Source: Beutenbergia cavernae DSM 12333 (GTDB taxonomy: Bacteria; Actinomycetota; Actinomycetes; Actinomycetales; Beutenbergiaceae). Taken from it: a stretch of 64,000 nucleotides of DNA. The DNA is taken from positions 1,674,001 to 1,738,000 of the forward strand of contig NC_012669.1 in assembly GCF_000023105.1 (NCBI RefSeq), written 5' to 3'. The translations under genes were made by a program, and so were the position numbers. The notes beneath the pieces were generated by a model. The model did no database searches and was not told where the DNA came from. It saw only the letters and a program-made list of their open reading frames with translations. Shown here one piece after another: positions 7,903 through 14,962 of the stretch. The first letter of the stretch is position 1; each line of letters starts with the position of its first letter.

Positions 7903-8978
7903 GCGCCGTCGCGGCGCCGGTCTCTCGCGCACGCGGCGCGCTGCTGGGCCTCGCGGTCGGTGACGCGGTCGGCTTCCCGTCGCTCTACCACCGCGGGATC
8001 CGGGCAGGCGGGCGCCGGGCGTGGTCGATGGGTGTGACGGCGGACGAGCAGCGGGTGACACGGTTCGGGACGCCGTTCTCGATGCGGGGCGGGTTCGCGC
8101 CGTGGGCGCCGACCGACGACGCCGAGGCCGCCGCCGTCGGAGCGTTGCTCGTGCTCGGTCTCGGGGACGACGACCGCGGGCCGGCCGCGCGGTGGGCGGC
8201 GCTCATGTCGCAGGAGGCGTGGGGGAGCGTCGCGGAGCGCGGTGCCCTCGCGAACCTTGCGAACGGGCTCGTGCCGCCGGCGAGCGGGACGGACAACCCG
8301 CACGCCGAGGACGACTCCGCGGTCCCGCGGGTCGTCCCCGCCGGGATCCGCCACGCAGGCGACCCGGACGCGGCGGCCGCGCTCGCCGTCGTCCTCGCCG
8401 AGGTCACGAACGGGCGCGACGGCGTCTGGGCCGCCTCGGCCGTGGCCGCTGCGGTGGCCGTGGCGGTGGGCGGCGGCGGCATGTCTGAGGCTGTCGCGGC
8501 GGGGGCCGCGCGCATGGAGCCTGACTCCTGGATCCGGCGGAACCTTGACCGGGCTCGCGTGGTGGTCGCTCGGCATCAGGACCTCCCGACGGCGCTTCCC
8601 GAGCTGGTGGAGGAGGTCGCGCCGGCGACGTACAGCCACGGATCGATCGCTCCCGAGACCGTCCCGCTCGCGTTCGTCATCGCTGAGGCGTGCGAGGGCG
8701 ACGTGCTTGGGGCGGTGACCTTGGCGGCGGCGGTGCACCGGCAGGCGGACAGCATGCCGGCGATCGTGGGCGCGCTCGTCGGGGCCGTCGCCGGTGCGGA
8801 GGCGATCCCGACGACCTGGCGGGAGCGGGTGGACGAGCTCGCGGGGACGTGCGTCCCGGCGGTCGGCGGTCAGCGTCTCACCGAGCTGGCGGACCGGCTC
8901 GCCGCCTCATGGCCCGCCGTGCCGGACGGCGGGGGCGCTGCAGCTCTGGCGCCGGCACACGTCGCGAGCGACTCCTGA
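7899..8978 (+). CDS. Second ARH-family protein, metal site partly degenerate
   Basis: A 359-residue protein with ATGA overlap to the first ARH gene. It retains LGLAVGDAVGFP (residues 16-27) and TDD at 72-74. The C-terminal GxDxDT motif is altered to HRQADS (280-285): the first Asp is Gln282 and only Asp284 remains. One metal ligand is therefore likely lost, so this copy may have changed chemistry or be a regulatory partner of its intact neighbour. It is the last gene of the operon; the LacI gene follows after 78 bp. Confidence 0.82.
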   Translation: MSAVAAPVSRARGALLGLAVGDAVGFPSLYHRGIRAGGRRAWSMGVTADEQRVTRFGTPFSMRGGFAPWAPTDDAEAAAVGALLVLGLGDDDRGPAARWAALMSQEAWGSVAERGALANLANGLVPPASGTDNPHAEDDSAVPRVVPAGIRHAGDPDAAAALAVVLAEVTNGRDGVWAASAVAAAVAVAVGGGGMSEAVAAGAARMEPDSWIRRNLDRARVVVARHQDLPTALPELVEEVAPATYSHGSIAPETVPLAFVIAEACEGDVLGAVTLAAAVHRQADSMPAIVGALVGAVAGAEAIPTTWRERVDELAGTCVPAVGGQRLTELADRLAASWPAVPDGGGAAALAPAHVASDS

Positions 8979-9003
8979 CCGGCACGGTCGCGCTCCGCCC
9001 ACC

Positions 9004-9032
9004 TAGGATCACGGCACACCGCCTTCGGTGTG
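9004..9032 (+). promoter_or_regulatory. -10-like box and 7-bp hairpin ahead of lacI-type gene
   Basis: TAGGAT (9004-9009) resembles an actinobacterial -10 box. Just downstream is a perfect 7-bp inverted repeat with a 4-nt loop (CACACCG-CCTT-CGGTGTG, 9015-9032), placed where transcription would begin. It could be an operator or an mRNA 5' hairpin. No good -35 box at 16-18 bp was found. Confidence 0.3.
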
Positions 9033-9056
9033 ACGCGACGGTGAGGAGAGCGACGC

Positions 9057-10094
9057 ATGGGTGACGCGGGCGTGCCGGCCGCCGACGCCGCCGCGGGGCG
9101 GCGGGCGTCGACGCTCAAGGACGTCGCCCGGCTCGCCGGTGTCTCCGTGGGAACGGCGTCACGCGCGCTCAACGACCGGGCCGAGGTGAGCGCGGCGACG
9201 AAGCAGAAGGTGCGCTCGGCGGCCGAGCGGCTGTCGTTCTACCCCAACGCGCTCGCGACGGGGCTGCTCCGCGGCCGGACCAAGTCGATCGGGCTGCTGA
9301 CCGGCGACGTCAACGGCCGGTTCTCGATCCCGATCCTCATGGGCCTGGAGGATGCGTTCGGGGTCGGCGAGATGTCGGTGCTGATGTGCGAGGGTCGGGG
9401 CGACCCCGAGCGCGAGGCGGCGCACGTGCGGACGCTGCTCGCGCACCGGGTCGACGGGCTCATCGTGGTGGGCGCGATCCCGGATGCGCGGCCGTCGATC
9501 GGACAGCACCTGCCGGTGCCCGTCGTGTACGCGTTGTCGCCGTCGACGGATCCGCGGGACACGTCGGTGATCAGCGATGACGCGCACGGCGGCCGGCTCG
9601 CGGCGGAGCACGTCGTCGCGGCCGGACGACGGCGGATCGCGTACGTGACGGGGAACCCGAGCGATCGCGTGGTCCACGATCGGATCCGCGGTTCGCGCGA
9701 GGTCCTGCTCGAGCACGGGCTGGACTTCGTGGCCGGCACGCCGGTGTTCGGCGACTGGGCGGAGCGATGGGGGCGCGAGGTGGCGCGCCGGCTCCTGCCG
9801 TCGATGGGCGAGATCGACGCCGTCATCTGCGGCAACGACACGCTCGCCCGCGGCGTGCAGGACGTGTTGCGAGCCGAGGGGATCCGGGTGCCGGAGGACG
9901 TGTCGGTGGTGGGGTTCGACAACTGGGAGATCGTCGCGGCGAACGCCGACCCGGCGATCACCTCGGTGGACATGAACCTGGTGGAGATCGGTCGGCGGAG
10001 TGCCCACGCGCTCGATCGCGCGGGAGGGGCCACGGGGAGTGGGGTCGAGCTGGTGCCGTGCCGGCTGGAGGTGCGGGCGTCGAGCCTGGCCTGA
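9057..10094 (+). CDS. LacI family transcriptional regulator
   Basis: A 345-residue protein starting at ATG 9057 after GAGGA. The N-terminal helix-turn-helix with hinge reads LKDVARLAGVSVGTASRALN followed by LSFYPNALATGLLRGRT. Residues from about 75 onward form the periplasmic-binding-protein-like effector domain. It lies directly after the 3062-8978 operon on the same strand and is the obvious candidate to bind the two PurR-like boxes at 2914 and 2983. The effector is presumably the imported sugar or riboside. Confidence 0.93.
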   Translation: MGDAGVPAADAAAGRRASTLKDVARLAGVSVGTASRALNDRAEVSAATKQKVRSAAERLSFYPNALATGLLRGRTKSIGLLTGDVNGRFSIPILMGLEDAFGVGEMSVLMCEGRGDPEREAAHVRTLLAHRVDGLIVVGAIPDARPSIGQHLPVPVVYALSPSTDPRDTSVISDDAHGGRLAAEHVVAAGRRRIAYVTGNPSDRVVHDRIRGSREVLLEHGLDFVAGTPVFGDWAERWGREVARRLLPSMGEIDAVICGNDTLARGVQDVLRAEGIRVPEDVSVVGFDNWEIVAANADPAITSVDMNLVEIGRRSAHALDRAGGATGSGVELVPCRLEVRASSLA

Positions 10095-10175
10095 GCCTGG
10101 AGTACGCGAGGGCGAGCTTGTCGGCCGGCAACGGGTTGCGTGGGCGGTTGGTGTGCGCTCGCTAGGGTGCGGACC

Positions 10176-10513
10176 GTGAGCGACTTCGACGACCTCGTCG
10201 CGGCGGTCCGCGCGTTCTCCGAGGCCCGCGACTGGGAGCAGTTCCACACGCCCAAGAACCTGGCGATGGCGATCGCGGGGGAGGCGGGCGAGCTCGCGGC
10301 GGAGCTGCAGTGGGTGGACGGCGAGGCGAGCCGTTCGCTCGTTCAGCGGACGCTGCGCTTCACGACCGCGTGGCGTTCGAGATGGCGGACGTGCTGATCT
10401 ACCTGGCGCGGCTGTCCGACGTCGCGGGGGTCGATCTGCTCGCCGTGGCGCACGAGAAGCTGCGGCGCAACGAGGAGAGGTTCCCGCCCGAGGCGCGGCC
10501 CTCGCGCGGCTGA
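10176..10513 (+). pseudogene. MazG-like nucleotide pyrophosphohydrolase, frameshifted
   Basis: The GTG at 10176 opens a frame reading DWEQFHTPKNLAMAIAGEAG then ELAAELQW, the classic start of small all-alpha NTP pyrophosphatases (MazG/RS21-C6 type), with the ExxE metal motif. This frame ends at 10397 in unrelated residues. The conserved second half, FEMADVLIYLARLSDVAG then KLRRNEERFP, continues in another frame to 10513. One base deleted (or two inserted) between about 10335 and 10375 explains this; rejoined, the protein would be about 112 residues, the normal family length. It is either a recent pseudogene or an assembly error. Confidence 0.75.
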
Positions 10514-10559
10514 GGCGTTACGCCGACATTCTTTCTACCGAGCCCGGCCGATCCTCCGC

Positions 10560-10894
10560 TCAGGTCCACCAGAGCCGCAGGTACGCCCGCTCCGGGCGGA
10601 CGTCGCACTGCATGGCGACCTCGGTGGGCGGCCTCTCCGCGCCGAGGAGGTAGGCCTGCAGACGGTGGTCGCTGGTCTCGAGGAGGGTTCGGTCGACGGT
10701 CATCGGCTCTGAGACGTTGACGACCGTGTCCTTCGACAATCCGGACGCTGAGGCGGCCACGACGCTGAGGCGGCCACGACGACGTGGCCGGGGTGACGGG
10801 CAAGGTCAGTGTTCGAGGAGAGCGGGAGAACCACCGCCGTCGAGAGCAGCGACTGGTTGTAGCGGTCGGACTGGATGATCACCGCCGGCCGCCG
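10560..10894 (-). pseudogene. MazF/PemK-type toxin relic, N-terminally truncated and frameshifted
   Basis: On the minus strand, RRPAVIIQSDRYNQSLLSTA then VVLPLSSNTDLARHPGHVVV is a textbook MazF-family sequence lacking the usual first 15-20 residues. The frame is then lost at a 17-bp tandem duplication (10744-10777); after it the family sequence resumes as ASGLSKDTVVNVSEPMTVDR and runs to a stop at 10560. Deleting one duplicated unit restores a continuous frame across the join. The last 40 residues do not look MazF-like to me. The reading was made by hand and is internally consistent. Confidence 0.75.
10744..10777. repeat. Exact 17-bp tandem duplication that breaks the mazF-like gene
   Basis: The 17-mer GACGCTGAGGCGGCCAC occurs twice back to back, at 10744-10760 and 10761-10777. 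Because 17 is not a multiple of 3, it shifts the toxin frame. This looks like replication slippage and a simple inactivating mutation of a toxin. Confidence 0.9.
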
Positions 10895-10995
10895 GAGTGC
10901 GGGCGCACTACCTCCGAGCGCGTCATGCCGTGCTTGCGAGCTGCGCGGTCGATGCGCTCGAACGTGCTGCCGGGAAGGGAGATCGCGGCCTTCAT
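10879..10995 (-). pseudogene. Ribbon-helix-helix antitoxin fragment (MazE-like partner)
   Basis: ATG 10995 starts MKAAISLPGSTFERIDRAAR then KHGMTRSEVV, the N-terminal ribbon-helix-helix DNA-binding part of small actinobacterial antitoxins paired with MazF. After about 30 residues it runs out of family sequence and stops at 10879, where the truncated toxin begins in an overlapping frame. A deletion that removed the antitoxin's C-terminus and the toxin's N-terminus explains the juxtaposition. Confidence 0.65.
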
Positions 10996-11062
10996 CGCCC
11001 GAGTATGACTCTTCCTACCCTCCGCGCGTCGTTCGCCCAGGCGTCGCCGCGGGGGGAAGCGA

Positions 11063-11100
11063 GTGTTCTCCGGGAACGTGGTCGTTTTGATCGTTTCGCG
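11063..11100 (-). repeat. Dispersed intergenic repeat, single copy (related to 49224-49346)
   Basis: Read on the minus strand, this stretch matches the two repeats at 49224-49259 and 49274-49309 (shared core GACCACGTTCCCGGAGAACA with a few substitutions). It lies between the toxin-antitoxin relic and the convergent end of the secreted-protein gene at 11145. The core contains a near palindrome, GTTCCC-G-GAGAAC. Confidence 0.6.
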
Positions 11101-11144
11101 GTGAGCCGACGGCGCGGTTCGGCTTGGTGGGTTGGTGTCCTGGC

Positions 11145-12125
11145 TCAGCCGGTGGGGTCGGGGACGAGGTGTGCGGGTGCGTCGCGGACGCCGACCTGCA
11201 CCGAGGCCAACAGGTCGTAATCGAAGCTGCCAGCCTCGCCGCCGCCGACGAGCTCCCATTCGATCCCCCAGTACGAGACCGCGGTGACGGTGTACGCGCC
11301 GCCGGGCTCGTCGGTGGAGGTGTGCTCGTAGTAGTGGCCGCACACCGGCTCATCCCAGCCCATGTCCTCAGTCCAGGCTTGGCCGAGCAGGGCGTCTCCT
11401 TCGCACGTGACGACGGTGCCGTCGCCCATGTCCCACTCGATGCGCTCGAGGGTGGCGGTGGCGGTCACGGTGAGCCCGGAGTCGGAGGCGGTCTCTGTAC
11501 TCGGGCCGGTCGTGGCCTCGCCCGGATTCTCCACGTACAGGTGCGTGGGTGCGTTGATGAGGATGCTGGGCGGTTCCACGGTTGGTGCTGGGCTCATCCC
11601 GATGGCGATCGGCTGGAGCTGCATCTGGACGACAGCCCGGCGCGCCAGCTCCTCCGCCGACGGCGCCGTGCCCGGTGCTCCCGGCACCCAGTACTTACTG
11701 ATCCATGGGTCGCAACCGCCCAGGGCGTCGCACTCCATGTGATCGGGCTCGGGGCCGAATGGCGTGCATTGCGCGATATAGCCGTCTGTGCGCCCCTCCC
11801 ACAGTGGGTCCTCAAACGGCGGCTGTGGCTCGACAGGCTTCTCGTAGCACGTGCCCTTCCAGCGGCCCTGCTCGGTAACGCACTCGATTTCGTCAGGTAC
11901 GCCGTCCTTGTCGGTATCCCAATAGCAAACCCATTCGCCGTTTTCGCCAGGGTCCCCTGGATTTCCCGCCGAGCCATCGTCGCGGCAATCCATGGTTTTG
12001 GTTATCTCGTTGATATAGCAGATCTGTCGCGCCTCGGCGGCAGGCACGTTTCCGAGCGCGCTCCAGCCGATCCCGAAGACGAGGGCCGATACAAGGAGGA
12101 GAGCCACGCGGTGAGGTGTCAGCAC
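11145..12125 (-). CDS. Secreted protein with thrombospondin-3-like calcium motif and PKD-like region
   Basis: A 326-residue protein of unknown function. GTG 12125 is preferred because the signal peptide begins there (VLTPHRVALLLVSALVFGIG) and it overlaps the upstream gene's stop; an in-frame GTG at 12164 is the alternative. The mature part is Cys-rich, contains the acidic motif DTDKDGVPDEIE typical of thrombospondin type 3 calcium-binding repeats (about residues 70-80), and ends in a beta-rich, PKD-like segment (IEWDMGDGTVVTC). It is the second gene after the lipoprotein at 12119. A role at the cell surface is likely, but nothing more specific. Confidence 0.68.
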   Translation of the reverse strand: MLTPHRVALLLVSALVFGIGWSALGNVPAAEARQICYINEITKTMDCRDDGSAGNPGDPGENGEWVCYWDTDKDGVPDEIECVTEQGRWKGTCYEKPVEPQPPFEDPLWEGRTDGYIAQCTPFGPEPDHMECDALGGCDPWISKYWVPGAPGTAPSAEELARRAVVQMQLQPIAIGMSPAPTVEPPSILINAPTHLYVENPGEATTGPSTETASDSGLTVTATATLERIEWDMGDGTVVTCEGDALLGQAWTEDMGWDEPVCGHYYEHTSTDEPGGAYTVTAVSYWGIEWELVGGGEAGSFDYDLLASVQVGVRDAPAHLVPDPTG

Positions 12126-12730
12126 GATCGATCCGGATGGGACTCCAGGGTGTTCAAGGTCCACCCGCTGCCCTCGCCCTGGCGCTGGAGCAGAACCGAA
12201 ACGATGAAGCGCGGGTCATCCCCCACTTGAGGGACCACATCTCCGCTCGCCTCAAGCAGGGTCACGTCACTGGTGTCACTGCAGTACTCGAAATGAATCT
12301 GCTCATGGCCCGCACCGGTCGGGTCCTCGACGTAGTCGGTAACCAAGATCTGAGAAACGGAACTCGAGCCCTCAGTGTGCCGTCCCTGTTCGATCATCGA
12401 CAGATAGGTACTCGTGTACCTCTCGGCCAGGTCGGGCGTTCCCCACCAACGAGAAAGGTCCTGCCAGCCTTCACCGCCAGCGTTCATTACTTCGTTGCTC
12501 AGGCGCACATACTCCGTGAGTGCCGCCTTCGCCTGCTCGATATTCGCCTCACGGGGGTCCAGGGTCGGGGAGGGTGACGGGCTCGGGCTTGGCGTCGTGG
12601 TCTCGGTTACATCTGCGGTCGACGTCGGCTCCTCGCCGCCGCCGCCGTTGCAGGCAACCAGCCCAACAGCAACAAGCGCCGCAACTCCGGCCATCACCGC
12701 GGCTCGCGCCGCGCCTACCCCGATCCGCAC
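12119..12730 (-). CDS. Putative lipoprotein of unknown function
   Basis: A 203-residue protein. GTG 12730 is chosen because GAGGGAGG lies five bases upstream; a TTG at 12769 is also in frame. The signal peptide ends in the lipobox VGLVAC (Cys27), followed by a Gly/Glu/Thr/Pro-rich linker with SPSPSPSP that would lift the folded domain off the membrane. The rest (about residues 60-203) resembles small hypothetical actinobacterial lipoproteins with no named domain. Its stop overlaps the start of the secreted protein at 11145-12125, indicating an operon. Confidence 0.7.
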   Translation of the reverse strand: MRIGVGAARAAVMAGVAALVAVGLVACNGGGGEEPTSTADVTETTTPSPSPSPSPTLDPREANIEQAKAALTEYVRLSNEVMNAGGEGWQDLSRWWGTPDLAERYTSTYLSMIEQGRHTEGSSSVSQILVTDYVEDPTGAGHEQIHFEYCSDTSDVTLLEASGDVVPQVGDDPRFIVSVLLQRQGEGSGWTLNTLESHPDRSC

Positions 12731-13037
12731 GTTCGCCTCCCTCGTGTGGCTGCGAGCAACGTAACCCAACGACGGACCGCCGTGGCAGGGAATGGCTCTC
12801 CACTGTGGATAACTCTGGTCGGATCACTGGGGCGTTCGCGGCGCTAGACGCTGGACGGTCCCGCGGCCACCTCCGAGGGCGCTGCCCCTCGCCGTCGTCA
12901 TCCGTAGGTGCACGCGTGTCGGCGGCTGTGGCGGGCCGCACGGTGCGGACATCCTGCACTCGGTACGTCGAAGCCGCTCCTGCCCTCGGTGAGCCGCGGC
13001 TAGCATCGGACCGGCCGAGGCGGGGGAGGACGTACTC
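12731..13037. other. Divergent intergenic region between two lipoprotein genes
   Basis: About 300 bp without a credible gene. A TAGCAT box at 13001-13006 with a ribosome-binding GGGGGAGGA before ATG 13038 suggests the rightward promoter, but no convincing -35 was seen. Nothing else was recognised. Confidence 0.4.
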
Positions 13038-13811
13038 ATGAAGCGGGGCGGACGGACGACGGCGTTGCTCGCGATCGTCGGGCTCGCTCTTACCGGATGC
13101 GCTTCCGACAGCGGTGCGCAGGAGCCCACGACCCCCGCGTCGCAAGGCATCGACGCTGAGCAGTCGACGGCGGCGCCCCAGCCCACCGATGCCGAGCCTG
13201 TCGAGCCCGAGATCCCTGTCGCGCCGCCCGCTCAACCGGTGCCGGAGTTCTGCCTCGAGTTGACTCTGGAGATCGGCGCGGTGCTTCACGGCGAAGACCT
13301 CACCACGTGCATCCTCACCGCGCAGGCGACCGCGGAGACCGGGAGGATGGTGACTTCCGACGGCGGCGATGACGTCTGGTCCACGTTCGACTTCGACATG
13401 GTTCCGGAGCTGACCGCATACTCGCCCGAGAGCCAGGCAGGCTTCGCGTACGTGCTGACCCCGGAAGGCGACTGGATCAACGTCCGTGGCACCGGATGGA
13501 CCCAGACGACCGGCGACCCCACTTGGGCAGGCTTGACCGACACAGCGCGGATCATGTCCCACCGGATCTATCTGACCTGGATGGAGGACACCGACTGGGA
13601 GGTCAGGACCTACGCCGAAGTCCCGACCGACGGTGACCCGTTCGTCACGGCGGGGTGGCGGCTGGCTCCCGAGGGTGGCACAGGCCCTGTGAACGAGGTC
13701 TGGCTGGACTCGTCATTCCTCCCGATTTACGTCCACGAGCCGGGCAGGGTACGCCTGCGGACCGTCTTCCAGGACTGGGGCGGCCCTGTCGAGTTCCCGG
13801 CGGTCAGTTGA
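13038..13811 (+). CDS. Putative lipoprotein of unknown function
   Basis: A 257-residue protein starting at ATG 13038 after GGGGGAGGA. The signal peptide ends at LALTGC (Cys21), with a long Ala/Pro/Thr/Glu linker to about residue 70. The folded part is rich in Trp and aromatic residues and has a pair of Cys (about residues 73 and 93) that could form a disulfide. No family is recognised. It is divergent from the other lipoprotein gene at 12730. Confidence 0.7.
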   Translation: MKRGGRTTALLAIVGLALTGCASDSGAQEPTTPASQGIDAEQSTAAPQPTDAEPVEPEIPVAPPAQPVPEFCLELTLEIGAVLHGEDLTTCILTAQATAETGRMVTSDGGDDVWSTFDFDMVPELTAYSPESQAGFAYVLTPEGDWINVRGTGWTQTTGDPTWAGLTDTARIMSHRIYLTWMEDTDWEVRTYAEVPTDGDPFVTAGWRLAPEGGTGPVNEVWLDSSFLPIYVHEPGRVRLRTVFQDWGGPVEFPAVS

Positions 13812-13984
13812 GGCGCGCGCCCCGACAGCAAGCACATCCCGGCATTCGCGGTCAGACCGGCTCGGTGCGTTGTCAGGGCGGGGGAGCGCTAACAGGCTGA
13901 GGCGCCCCCGTGCGTGCGGATCACGACGCAGTCGGCATCCGGGCTGTCCAGGTCCCGCCGCACCGTGGCCGCAGCGCCGGTCGA

Positions 13985-14021
13985 GCAGTTCGGTCGATGA
14001 CCGACCGAACTGCGCTAGCAT
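13985..14021. promoter_or_regulatory. Perfect 11-bp inverted repeat operator with adjacent -10 box
   Basis: GCAGTTCGGTC (13985-13995) and its exact reverse complement (14003-14013) flank a 7-bp spacer. TAGCAT at 14016-14021 is a likely -10 box, so a bound repressor would overlap the -35 region. The site lies 36-43 bp upstream of the FAH gene start. Long arms and short spacer suggest a TetR- or GntR-type dimer; no such regulator gene is in the window. Confidence 0.6.
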
Positions 14022-14056
14022 GCCTCCGGCCACAGTCGTCCCGGAAGGAATGCCCC

Positions 14057-14908
14057 GTGTACTTCATGCGCCTCGGTCCCCACGGAGCCGAGATCCCCGT
14101 CGTCGTCTCCGACGGCGTCACCTACCGCCTCGATGACGTGACGGACGACCTCGACGGCGCCTTCTTCGCCTCCGACGGACTCGCCCGCACCGGCGACGCC
14201 CTCGCCCGGCAGGCACTCCGCGTCCTGACCGAGTCCGGCCTGCGGATCGGGGCACCCATCGCACGCCCCCAGGCCGTGCTGTGCATCGGCCAGAACTACG
14301 CGGCGCACGCCCGGGAGTCCGGCGCGGAGCCACCCACCGTCCCGATCCTGTTCCACAAGCACCCCGCAACTGTCGTGGGACCGGATGACGACGTCGTCGT
14401 CCCCCGGGGCGCCACGAAGGTCGACTGGGAGGCAGAGCTTGGCATCGTGATCGGAGCGCGGGCGCGATACCTGGCCTCGCCCGACGAGGCGCGGCACCAC
14501 ATCGCCGGCTACGTCGTCAGCAACGACGTCTCAGAGCGGGCGTTCCAGCTCGAGCAGTCGGGTGGCCAGTGGTCCAAGGGCAAGAACGCGGAGACGTTCA
14601 ATCCACTTGGACCCTGGCTCGTCCCGGCCGACGAGGTGGACCCGCAGAGCTTGCGCATCTGGTCGCGGGTGAATGACGAGCCGCGGCAGGACTCGACGAC
14701 GGCCGACATGATCTTCGGCGTCGCCGAGATCGTGCACCACCTCTCTCAGTACATGGTTCTCGAGCCCGGAGACCTCATCAACACCGGTACCCCGGAGGGA
14801 GTCGCACTGTCCGGCCGCTTCCCGTACCTCGGGGCAGGCGACACGATGGAGATCGGTATCGAGTCGCTCGGGCAGCAGCGTCAGCGGCTCGTCGCGGCCA
14901 GCGTCTGA
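14057..14908 (+). CDS. Fumarylacetoacetate hydrolase (FAH) family protein
   Basis: A 283-residue protein, starting at GTG 14057 seven bases after GGAAGGAA; ATG 14066 is possible. An N-terminal beta domain is followed by the FAH catalytic fold: CIGQNYAAHARESG, FHKHPATVVGP, DWEAELGIVIG (the acidic metal ligands), NDVSERAFQ, GKNAETFNPLGPWLVP and INTGTPEGV. Members use a divalent metal to hydrolyse or isomerise beta-diketo or keto-acid bonds. In sugar loci they often act on 2,4-diketo-3-deoxy acids from deoxy-sugar or pentose breakdown. The GH127 gene 54 bp downstream supports a role in pentose or deoxy-sugar use. Confidence 0.87.
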   Translation: MYFMRLGPHGAEIPVVVSDGVTYRLDDVTDDLDGAFFASDGLARTGDALARQALRVLTESGLRIGAPIARPQAVLCIGQNYAAHARESGAEPPTVPILFHKHPATVVGPDDDVVVPRGATKVDWEAELGIVIGARARYLASPDEARHHIAGYVVSNDVSERAFQLEQSGGQWSKGKNAETFNPLGPWLVPADEVDPQSLRIWSRVNDEPRQDSTTADMIFGVAEIVHHLSQYMVLEPGDLINTGTPEGVALSGRFPYLGAGDTMEIGIESLGQQRQRLVAASV

Positions 14909-14962
14909 GCCTGAGAACCCCGCCAACCGGCAACGTCGCCCACCCCTCTGGAGTCCCCGCAC

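Noticed and set aside
10513-10545. Rho-independent terminator after the MazG-like gene
   Set aside because: The GGCGT/ACGCC arms leave a one-base loop, which cannot form a hairpin.
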